Below, piece by piece: positions 17,974 to 25,012 of a stretch of DNA of 64,000 bases. Position 1 is the first letter of the stretch; the number at the start of each line of letters is the position of its first letter. The translations under genes and the position numbers were made by a program. This stretch comes from Lentisphaerae bacterium GWF2_57_35 (lineage in GTDB: Bacteria > Verrucomicrobiota > Kiritimatiellia > CAIQIC01 > GWF2-57-35), in NCBI GenBank assembly GCA_001804865.1, contig MHBK01000033.1, positions 140,970-204,969 on the forward strand, given 5' to 3'. Below the pieces are notes generated by a model. That model made no database searches, was not told where the DNA came from, and worked only from the letters and a program-made list of their open reading frames with translations.

Positions 17974-19413
17974 ATGAAAATCAATGTCAGCCATCATGTC
18001 CAGAAGCTCATCGATCACTTCTGGGGCCCTTCGGGTTCAGTGCTCATTCACATCCTTGTGATTCTGGCCCTGATCAAATTTGTCACCTATACCAAGGTGG
18101 AAAAGGCGCCGGAAGTCGAGGTCGTGATCATGGACCCGGATGCCACCGATCTGGAAGAGTTCGAAAAGGAACTCGAAAAGATGGAGGATTTGCCGGAAGT
18201 TGTGAACGACGAAATGGCGCCGCCGGATGTCGCGATGGATCAGCCGCCCGATGTCGAGAATTTTGCGGCGGCGGAACCCGACGTCGATTTTGCTGCATTG
18301 GATGTTCAGAACGACATTCAAAGTCCGCTGGTCATGCGAGGTCTTTTCCAGGGCCGTTCGGCTTCGGGACGGGCGTCGGCCTTGAATCAGTATTCGCAAA
18401 AATGGGGACAAATGACCGAGGCGGCGGTACTTAAGGCGCTGAACTGGCTTAAGAAGCATCAGAATCCGGACGGCTCCTGGAGCCCGAACAAGCCAGCCAT
18501 GACAGGGCTGGCGTTGTTGACCTTCCTGGCGCATGGCGAAACGACCTCGTCGGAGGATTATGGGCAGACGGTCGAAAAGGCGATCCGCTTTTTGGTTTCG
18601 CAGCAGGACGCCGAGGGCCGATTTACCAAGATCGATCAACCGGGTTCTTATGCCCATGCCATTGCGACCTACGGCATCAGCGAAGCGTACGGTCTGACTC
18701 GCGTGCCGGCGATCAAGCCGGTCATGGAAAAGGCCGTTCAAGTGATACTGAACGGTCAACAGGCCAAAGGCGGCTGGGACTACGACTATAAGAAGGCGGC
18801 GCGGCGCGACACCTCGGTAGCCGGTTGGCAGGTCCAGGCTCTGAAGGCCGCATACATCGCCGGCGCAGAAAACGCGGGGATCAAAGAAGCGATGGATAAG
18901 GCGTTGGCAGATCTTAAATCGGCCTTCGAGCCCGAGAGCGGACAATTTTACTACACCGACGCGTCGGGCCATAGGAACGACAGCATCACGGCCATCGGCG
19001 TGCTGTGCCTGCAATTGTTGGGCCATGCCGGCGATCGGGAAGCGCGCGGAGGGCTGCAATCGTTGCAGGGCACGTCCTGCGATTGGGAAAAACCCATGCA
19101 TTGGCCAATGTATGGCTGGTACTACATTACCCAGGCCAAGTTTCATCAGGGGGGGCAGTCATGGGCGGGATGGAATGCCAAGTTCGCCCGTGTGTTCGTG
19201 AAGAATCAAAACGAAGACGGCAGTTGGACGTCGGCGGGCGCCAATTTGGACAAGAACGATGGGAAAGAGGTTTACTTGGGACCCGTTTATGCCACAACGC
19301 TGGCCGCTTTGACCTTGCAGGTTTATTATCGGTTTTTACCCACCTACAAGCCCATTGCCGTGGAGCCGATCTCCCAAACCGACACCAACGATGTCGTGAT
19401 CGAAATTCTATGA
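17974..19413 (+). CDS. TonB-like anchor fused to prenyltransferase-type alpha/alpha toroid
   Basis: A 479-residue protein. Residues about 20-40 (GSVLIHILVILALIKFVTY) are a single membrane anchor like that of TonB or TolA. An acidic, Pro-rich linker follows (about 45-115, with DLPEVVNDEMAPPDV). From about 145 on there are five or six repeats of squalene-cyclase/prenyltransferase type, such as KKHQNPDGSWSPNKPAMTG, SQQDAEGRFTKIDQPGS, QAKGGWDYDYKKAARRDTS and KNQNEDGSWTSAGAN, which form an alpha/alpha toroid. The DxDD acid motif of squalene-hopene cyclase is not seen. No TonB C-terminal domain is present, so the toroid stands where TonB would contact the outer membrane. It is the last gene of the ExbB/ExbD cluster. 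Confidence 0.82.
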   Translation: MKINVSHHVQKLIDHFWGPSGSVLIHILVILALIKFVTYTKVEKAPEVEVVIMDPDATDLEEFEKELEKMEDLPEVVNDEMAPPDVAMDQPPDVENFAAAEPDVDFAALDVQNDIQSPLVMRGLFQGRSASGRASALNQYSQKWGQMTEAAVLKALNWLKKHQNPDGSWSPNKPAMTGLALLTFLAHGETTSSEDYGQTVEKAIRFLVSQQDAEGRFTKIDQPGSYAHAIATYGISEAYGLTRVPAIKPVMEKAVQVILNGQQAKGGWDYDYKKAARRDTSVAGWQVQALKAAYIAGAENAGIKEAMDKALADLKSAFEPESGQFYYTDASGHRNDSITAIGVLCLQLLGHAGDREARGGLQSLQGTSCDWEKPMHWPMYGWYYITQAKFHQGGQSWAGWNAKFARVFVKNQNEDGSWTSAGANLDKNDGKEVYLGPVYATTLAALTLQVYYRFLPTYKPIAVEPISQTDTNDVVIEIL

Positions 19414-19471
19414 GGATGCCCGGAGATCTGTCTTAGTTCCTGATTTCATTTTGCGTTCGACGTTAGATCGT

Positions 19472-19477
19472 TATACT
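19472..19477 (+). promoter_or_regulatory. Likely -10 element of mutL
   Basis: TATACT lies only seven bases before the mutL ATG at 19485, and no ribosome binding site is seen between. If used, the transcript would begin at or next to the start codon. The -35 region is weak. Confidence 0.35.
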
Positions 19478-19484
19478 TTCTTTC

Positions 19485-21287
19485 ATGGCTGTAGAACGTC
19501 ACATTCGAATGCTTCCGGACCACGTTGCAAACAAAATTGCCGCGGGGGAAGTCGTGGGCCGCCCTTCGTCAGTTCTCAAGGAATTGGTGGAAAATTCGTT
19601 GGATGCCGGCGCCCGGCAAATCGATGTGGAGGTTAGTGCCGGGGGACGGAAGCTGGTTTCCGTGTCGGATGACGGCTCTGGGATGGGGCGCGACGACGCC
19701 TTGCTTTGCATCGAACGTCACGCCACCAGCAAAATCCGGGATCTTCCGGATCTGGACACCATCGAGACGCTGGGCTTTCGCGGCGAGGCCTTGGCGGCTA
19801 TTGCCTCCGTTTCCCAATTCGTCCTGGTCACCCGGTTGCGCGAGGCGCCCGCCGGCGCCGAGGTGGTGGTTACGGGTGGAAAGATTCAGGAAGTCCGAGA
19901 GACCGGCTGCCCGCCCGGAACGTCGACGCAGGTGCGCAACCTCTTTTTCAATGTCCCGGCCCGCCGCAAATTCCTGCGCAGCGAGCAGACCGAATTTTCG
20001 CATCTTCGGCAGATGTTTGTCGAGCTGGCGCTGTCGCATCCGGAAGTCGGCATGCGCCTGATTGCCGACGGGCGCGAGCTGTACCGCCTGGCCGGTAATT
20101 CCAGCCGGGAGGATCGGCTTCGCGATCTCTATGGCGGAGACTTTGTCCTGGCGCTCAAAGCCGTGCGAATGGACGACGGCTTGACGTTTATCGAGGGCTT
20201 TGTCGGTTTGCCGGAAATCAGCCGGACCGATCGCTCCGAGCAACATGTATTTATCAATGGCCGGGCGGCCTCGGCGCCGGTCATTGCACATGCCGTCGGC
20301 GAGGCCTGCCGCTCCATGTTTCAAAAGGGGCGGCATCCGGCGGTTTTTTTGTATCTGAAGATGGACCCCGCTTCCGTGGACGTGAACGTTCACCCCGCCA
20401 AGAAGGAGGTCCGTTTGCGTCAGCCGGCCCAGTTGCGCGATCTGTTGATCGCCGCCATTCGCAAGAGTCTTTCGCTGGATATTTCCGCTCCGTCGGCGGA
20501 TCGATGGCCTTGGAATAAGCAAGCCGAAGCGCCGCCGCGCGCCCGGGACACGACCGAGCTGTTTCCCCGACCGGCGTCCTCTTCGCCGCCGCCGGTTGCT
20601 TATCCTCGCGCGCCGATGGCGCCGCCGGTCGCTCCCGCCCCTTCGCAAACCGTCGTCAAAGCCGGGACGGAGTCGCCGCTCCAAACAGCCGTCTCCGGAC
20701 GTTCGCCTTGGACCTGGCGGCGCTATCTGGGAAAGATCGGCGGGCGTTATGTGGTGCTGGAAACCGACGAGGGCTTGGTGTTGCTCGATCCTCAGGCCGC
20801 CCACGAAAGAGTGCTCTACGAACGGCTGATGGGCGAGGTCTTGAACCGCAACGTTTCCAGTCAGGCACTCTTGACGCCTGAGACGGTGGAATTGCCGCCG
20901 CGGGATGCCATCCGCGTGCGGAATAATTTGGAGGCGCTCAAGCGCATGGGCTTTGGGGTATCGGAATTCGGCCAGGACACTTTTCTGGTCGATGCACTGC
21001 CGGCCTATCTGAGCGGCGCCCGGCCTGCCGCATTGCTGACCGGCGTGGCGGAAGGCTTGGAACAGGGCGGCAGCCGAGCCGGAGTCGAACGCTGGGTCGA
21101 AGAAGCCATCGCGCAAGCCGCCTGTCGCGCCGCCGTGAAAAACCGCGCGTCGTTATCCGAGCCCGAGATCGAACAATTGGTCGACGATCTGGCCCATTCG
21201 GATATGCCCTATACCTGCCCGCACGGCCGGCCCACCGTCATCTTCTTCGGCCTGGATGAACTCAACCGGAAGTTTGGCCGGATCTAA
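19485..21287 (+). CDS. mutL: DNA mismatch repair protein MutL
   Basis: A 600-residue MutL, the ATPase that links MutS mismatch recognition to strand incision. The N-terminal GHKL ATPase is intact: EVVGRPSSVLKELVENSLDA (about 23-42), SDDGSGM, RHATSKI and GFRGEALAAI. A Pro/Ala-rich linker spans about 345-400. The C-terminal dimerisation domain carries the endonuclease-type motifs ACR (about 545), CPHGRP (about 583) and FGR at the end, but the first metal motif, normally DQHAxxE, is DPQAAHERVLYE here. MutL with these motifs usually nicks DNA, in contrast to E. coli MutL. The altered residues make that activity uncertain. Confidence 0.95.
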   Translation: MAVERHIRMLPDHVANKIAAGEVVGRPSSVLKELVENSLDAGARQIDVEVSAGGRKLVSVSDDGSGMGRDDALLCIERHATSKIRDLPDLDTIETLGFRGEALAAIASVSQFVLVTRLREAPAGAEVVVTGGKIQEVRETGCPPGTSTQVRNLFFNVPARRKFLRSEQTEFSHLRQMFVELALSHPEVGMRLIADGRELYRLAGNSSREDRLRDLYGGDFVLALKAVRMDDGLTFIEGFVGLPEISRTDRSEQHVFINGRAASAPVIAHAVGEACRSMFQKGRHPAVFLYLKMDPASVDVNVHPAKKEVRLRQPAQLRDLLIAAIRKSLSLDISAPSADRWPWNKQAEAPPRARDTTELFPRPASSSPPPVAYPRAPMAPPVAPAPSQTVVKAGTESPLQTAVSGRSPWTWRRYLGKIGGRYVVLETDEGLVLLDPQAAHERVLYERLMGEVLNRNVSSQALLTPETVELPPRDAIRVRNNLEALKRMGFGVSEFGQDTFLVDALPAYLSGARPAALLTGVAEGLEQGGSRAGVERWVEEAIAQAACRAAVKNRASLSEPEIEQLVDDLAHSDMPYTCPHGRPTVIFFGLDELNRKFGRI

Positions 21288-21311
21288 TCGAAAAACATTC
21301 TGCCGCGACTC

Positions 21312-21341
21312 TTGACGACTCCCGGTCGGAAGCCTTAACAT
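21312..21341 (+). promoter_or_regulatory. Possible promoter for the MerR/MinD-like gene
   Basis: TTGACG (21312-21317) and TAACAT (21336-21341) are 18 bases apart, about 70 bases before the GTG start at 21414. The surrounding 12-mer CGACTCTTGACG also precedes the promoter at 12455. Confidence 0.35.
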
Positions 21342-21413
21342 CTGCGGTTGTCACAAGGAGATGTGATTATTCAATGAGAGTGCCGTTCATCATCAGCATA
21401 GGGAGTCCACGAC

Positions 21414-22499
21414 GTGGTCAGCCGTGAGTCTCTTCATAGTCTTCACGATGTCGCGCTCCTCACCGGGATCGAGGAAAGCAAGATCCGGTATCTCGAAAAC
21501 GAATTCCACGATTACTTCAAACTCAAGCAACTCGATCTGCGCGGTTCCTACTTCGATGCCAACCAGGTTTCGGTCCTTTCGCAACTCCATCGGTTGATGA
21601 CCGAGCAAAAGCTCTCGGTTTCCGAGGTGCGTCATTTCTACGGCCACTTGTTTTCCGAGCGCCGGAAAAAAGTGAAAATGGTGGCGGTCACCAGTGGAAA
21701 AGGCGGTGTCGGGAAAAGCACCGTGACGGTCAATCTGGCCATCGCCGCGGCGCAAAGGGGATTGCGTACGATGGTGTTCGATGCGGATCTGGGCCTGGGC
21801 AATGTGCATGTCCTGACAGGCATCCAACCCCAAGGAACCGTCCTGGATGTGCTGGCCGGCAAGATTACCATGACCCAGGCCCTGGCGGAGGGGCCGGCCA
21901 ACATCAAGATCCTTTGCGGCGGCGCCGGCGTTTCCGAATTGGCCAATCTGAACCGGGAATACCTGGCTTTTCTGACCCGGGAACTGGAGAGGCTGGCGTT
22001 CGAGTTCGATCTGATTCTAATGGATACCGCTGCGGGCATCGCCGACGGCGTCGTACAGTTTCTCCGCCTGGCCGATGAAATTGTCGTCGTGGCAACGCCC
22101 AATGTGGCTTCCGTATTGGACGCCTATGGCGTGGTCAAGGTCGCCCGCCAAGCCCAGTGCGGCGGACAAATCCATTTCCTGATCAACCAAGTCGACACCC
22201 TCCAGCAATCGCTGGGCGTTTTCAACAACATCAGCTCCTGCACCCAGCGTTTCCTGGCCTATACGCCCCAATATCTTGGACACTTGCTGCGCGACCCAGC
22301 GGTCGAGCAGGCGTATCAGGCTCGACGCCCGCTCGTGCTGTCGCATCCGACCGCGCCAAACACCCTGTTGTTTCATGAAGTATCGGCAAAACTTTTTGCG
22401 GAGATTTTGCCGCGGAAGAAGCGTCGTAACAAAGATGGAAATAACCAAGGATTTCCATCGCAAGCCGTACAAGAAAGGGTGGGGAGAGAATTATGCTAG
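21414..22499 (+). CDS. MinD/FlhG-like ATPase with N-terminal MerR-type HTH
   Basis: A 361-residue fusion. Residues about 5-75 form a MerR-like winged helix (HDVALLTGIEESKIRYLENE, then SVSEVRHFY). Residues 87-340 are a ParA/MinD-type ATPase with deviant Walker A TSGKGGVGKSTVTVNLA, the DADLGLGN switch and the LILMDTAAGI Walker B. FlhG/YlxH proteins position flagella or pili and are close in sequence. Here no flagellar genes are visible, and the next gene is an ExeA-like ATPase, so polar placement of a secretion or pilus machine is a reasonable guess. The start is a GTG at 21414 with GGAG upstream. It overlaps the next gene by seven bases. Confidence 0.85.
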   Translation: MVSRESLHSLHDVALLTGIEESKIRYLENEFHDYFKLKQLDLRGSYFDANQVSVLSQLHRLMTEQKLSVSEVRHFYGHLFSERRKKVKMVAVTSGKGGVGKSTVTVNLAIAAAQRGLRTMVFDADLGLGNVHVLTGIQPQGTVLDVLAGKITMTQALAEGPANIKILCGGAGVSELANLNREYLAFLTRELERLAFEFDLILMDTAAGIADGVVQFLRLADEIVVVATPNVASVLDAYGVVKVARQAQCGGQIHFLINQVDTLQQSLGVFNNISSCTQRFLAYTPQYLGHLLRDPAVEQAYQARRPLVLSHPTAPNTLLFHEVSAKLFAEILPRKKRRNKDGNNQGFPSQAVQERVGRELC

Positions 22500-23500
22500 G
22501 AAGTGAATATCGAGCCATGATGGGAAAAGGCGTCGCGAACGAAGCGCCTCCGTTGGTTCATTTGGCCGCCGGCCTGAAAGGCGTCGAGGGGATGACCGGT
22601 TCGGATCATTTGCTGGATTTGCTGACCGCACAACCGCCTCTGGGCGCCCAAGCCAGGCCGGCCCCGGCGCAGCCTCTTTCTCATTACGATTTTCTTTCGT
22701 ACTTCCGCCTGGAGACCAATCCGTTTGCCGACTCCGTCAATCCGGCGTTTTTCTTTAAAACCGAAATCCATGACCAGGCTTACATCCGGATGATGCTGGC
22801 GATCGAGCACGACATCTCGTTGGCTCTTTTGACCGGCCTTAGCGGCACGGGCAAGACGTTGGTGTCTCAAATGCTGCTGAAGGAGCTGGACCCGTCGCAT
22901 TATCAGACCATCCTGGTGCTGGTCAGTCCGAATATGAGCAAGACGGCCTTGATCAAGGAAATCCTGTCGGAGCTAAACCTTCCCGTGTCGCCAAGCTCAA
23001 CCCTGCTGTCCGCCCAGGATTTGCTGAAACAATTGCAGGATCATATCGTCAAGTTGTGCGATCTGCGCCGAAAGCTGGTCATTATCGTCGATGAATGTCA
23101 CTTCCTGAGCGCGGAAAGCCTGCACATGGTGCGGACCATCAGCAATATCGAGATGGCCGAACGCAAGTTGTCCACCTGCCTGTTGCTCGGAGAGCAGCGT
23201 TTCTTAAAACGATTGGAACATCCGAGCTATCAATCGCTGCGCAGCCGCATGTATCTGCGCAGCGAATTGCTGCCGTTGAAAAAAGAGGACTGCGAGCAAT
23301 ACATCAAGTTCCGCCTGCTGGTATCGGGCCGGGAAGCCGTGTTGTTCAATGGGAAGGCCGTTGAAGCCATTCACCAAGCCTCCGGCGGCATTTGCCGGCA
23401 GATCAACAAACTTTGCATGCTGGCTTTGCTCGAAGCTTTCACCCAGCGCAAATCCATGATCGATGAAGGCATCGTCGCCCTGTGTGCGCAGCAATTGTGA
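22493..23500 (+). CDS. ExeA/GspA-like AAA ATPase
   Basis: A 335-residue AAA ATPase of the ExeA/GspA type. After a Pro/Ala-rich N-terminus, the family opening YFRLETNPFADSVNPAFFF (about 72-90) is followed by Walker A TGLSGTGKTLVSQ, Walker B KLVIIVDECHFLS and the sensor segment GEQRFLKRLEHP. The C-terminal SGGICRQINKLCMLAL is the usual lid helix. ExeA with ExeB helps insert the type II secretin through peptidoglycan. Here the peptidoglycan-binding C-terminal part of ExeA is absent, so the protein is the cytoplasmic module only. It is translationally linked to the MinD-like gene upstream and to a small ORF downstream. Confidence 0.87.
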   Translation: MLGSEYRAMMGKGVANEAPPLVHLAAGLKGVEGMTGSDHLLDLLTAQPPLGAQARPAPAQPLSHYDFLSYFRLETNPFADSVNPAFFFKTEIHDQAYIRMMLAIEHDISLALLTGLSGTGKTLVSQMLLKELDPSHYQTILVLVSPNMSKTALIKEILSELNLPVSPSSTLLSAQDLLKQLQDHIVKLCDLRRKLVIIVDECHFLSAESLHMVRTISNIEMAERKLSTCLLLGEQRFLKRLEHPSYQSLRSRMYLRSELLPLKKEDCEQYIKFRLLVSGREAVLFNGKAVEAIHQASGGICRQINKLCMLALLEAFTQRKSMIDEGIVALCAQQL

Positions 23501-23715
23501 ACTCGGACAACCCTCAGAGCAAAACTCAACTGCGACTCGGACGCCGGGACCGGCCATTTTTGACCGTGCCGGCAAAGGATCGCTCGGCTCAGCCGACATC
23601 GCATGAACCCGAGGAGGCTCTGGAGAACCTATTGTTTGAAGGGCTGGATAATTCTCCCGCTCAGAAGGATGCCCTGGGCGATGGACGAGGTTGTGTGAAG
23701 GAGGGGCCTTTTTAG
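23497..23715 (+). CDS. Small hypothetical protein
   Basis: A 72-residue frame whose GTG start overlaps the stop of the ExeA-like gene (GTGA), the pattern of translational coupling. It begins MNSDNPQSKTQLRLGRRDRP and ends in KEGPF. It has no membrane segment or recognised motif. The residue make-up (charged, Pro-rich, one Leu-rich helix EEALENLLFEGLD) is compatible with a real short protein. If real, it would belong to the MinD-like/ExeA-like unit. The evidence is positional only. Confidence 0.4.
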   Translation: MNSDNPQSKTQLRLGRRDRPFLTVPAKDRSAQPTSHEPEEALENLLFEGLDNSPAQKDALGDGRGCVKEGPF

Positions 23716-23746
23716 GCCGATCTCTTAGCCCGGAAAAACTCTTCTA

Positions 23747-23805
23747 TCCGTGGGACGCCTTGCCATCGTGGGGCAATTCTTCCCGTGTCAGAAGGAGCCC
23801 CACGG
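23747..23805. repeat. Palindromic intergenic repeat, copy 1
   Basis: A 46-base segment starting ATCCGTGGGACGCCTTGCC is nearly repeated at 58493-58538. TCCGTGGG at 23748 pairs with CCCACGGA at 23798, so the transcript can fold into a long hairpin between the small ORF and the convergent ParB-like gene. Confidence 0.55.
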
Positions 23806-23831
23806 ACAAGGGGACTTCGATTAGGGCGGCA

Positions 23832-24656
23832 TCAGGACTTTGCGGCCAACCCATCCAGCAACATGGGAAACTTTTGGCGGACTTTTTCAATGTCCGTCTC
23901 GGTAAAATGTTTGCCTTCCAGTAAGAGCACCAGGGACAACAGATCTTCCGTGGAAATCGAATAGGTGCCATTTCTTGTGGCTTGCAGCGCGCTCTTGAGT
24001 CTCGACTTGGCGGCGCGGAACGTCAAACAACGCTTGCGCGCCGGCCGCTCTTCGCTCGGACCGTTAAGCTTGTTCAGTTCGCGTTCCAACGTTTTTTTCT
24101 CGTCGCCCGGCGCGGCACATTGCACCACGCGGCAAACTTCCCTGGCCCGATTCCAGGATATCCTTCCCTCTTCCAGCAATAGGCGGATTTCGCCGGGCAT
24201 ACTGGGCACATAGCGGATGATTTCCTCAATCCAAGTCACGGTTTTATCCAGAAACTCCGCTATTTTTTCGACCGTCCAATTGGCTTTTTTCAGGTCGGTG
24301 ACCACCTGGAAATAGTCGGTGATTTTTGTTTCCACGCGATCGGCGTTGAGTTTGAGATTCAACGCTTTCATCTCGTCAAGATCGCCGGCTACAATGCGTA
24401 CATCCACCCGATCGAAATAGCCGGGGTGTTTCTTCCGAATGGCATGGATCGCCGTCATCCGGTGGAATCCGCCGATCAGGTAATGCTCGTTTGGGTTCTT
24501 CTCCCAGAGCATCAACGGCTCCAGCAGACCGTTTTGCAGGATATCCTTCTCGTAATGAAGGGCCTTTTCGTTGTTCAGAATGCGATGATTTCCAATGTCC
24601 GGGTGCAGCTTGATTTTCTCGAAGGGCATGTATTCGTATCGTTTTGTGAGAATCAT
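23832..24656 (-). CDS. Orphan ParB N-terminal domain protein
   Basis: A 274-residue protein. Residues about 10-110 match the ParB/Srx nuclease-like domain: ILQNGLLEPLMLWEK and LIGGFHRMTAIHAIRKKHPG, the latter being the GEHRxxA-type nucleotide-binding box in variant form. A helix-turn-helix-like region follows (KKANWTVEKIAEFLDKTVTW), then a basic segment with ARKRCLTFRAAKSRLK. The ATG at 24656 is chosen because AAGGAG lies nine bases upstream; the frame runs open to 24725. No ParA gene or parS-like cluster is adjacent, so chromosome partitioning is not indicated. Members of this family also act as regulators. Confidence 0.72.
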   Translation of the reverse strand: MILTKRYEYMPFEKIKLHPDIGNHRILNNEKALHYEKDILQNGLLEPLMLWEKNPNEHYLIGGFHRMTAIHAIRKKHPGYFDRVDVRIVAGDLDEMKALNLKLNADRVETKITDYFQVVTDLKKANWTVEKIAEFLDKTVTWIEEIIRYVPSMPGEIRLLLEEGRISWNRAREVCRVVQCAAPGDEKKTLERELNKLNGPSEERPARKRCLTFRAAKSRLKSALQATRNGTYSISTEDLLSLVLLLEGKHFTETDIEKVRQKFPMLLDGLAAKS

Positions 24657-25012
24657 GGCAAAACACTCCTTGTCATCAAGCAGGGTATGACGATATTTGA
24701 TCGGAAACGAATCGAGGATGGCCAACCGAGGTTGACGCCGTCTTTATTGTGCAAATCCAATCCTCCTTTTCATTCAATGGAAACGGAACCGGCCTACTAA
24801 TTTAGGTAACTATTCGTCATTTGCAAGAATACAAATAAGTTTCCAACGATTTGAAAACTTGGATAGTCGGGCGGTCCACCTGAAGGCAAATGCGAAGATA
24901 CCTAAAAAACGATCACAGAATGCACATAAGGAATTGACGAAAACATCCATAAATGATACCCGTAACATACTGCTTTATTAGTTAATGGATATCTAACTAG
25001 GGGAGATTCGGT
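24657..25012. other. AT-rich intergenic region, divergent promoters likely
   Basis: These 356 bases between the divergent ParB-like and FG-GAP genes hold no convincing ORF or RNA. The right half (24780-25000) is clearly richer in A and T than its surroundings. A TTGACG at 24934 could be a -35 element for the FG-GAP gene but the matching -10 is poor. Confidence 0.5.

Noticed and set aside
19569..21116. 515-residue minus-strand ORF
   Set aside because: Antisense shadow of mutL with no protein-like pattern.
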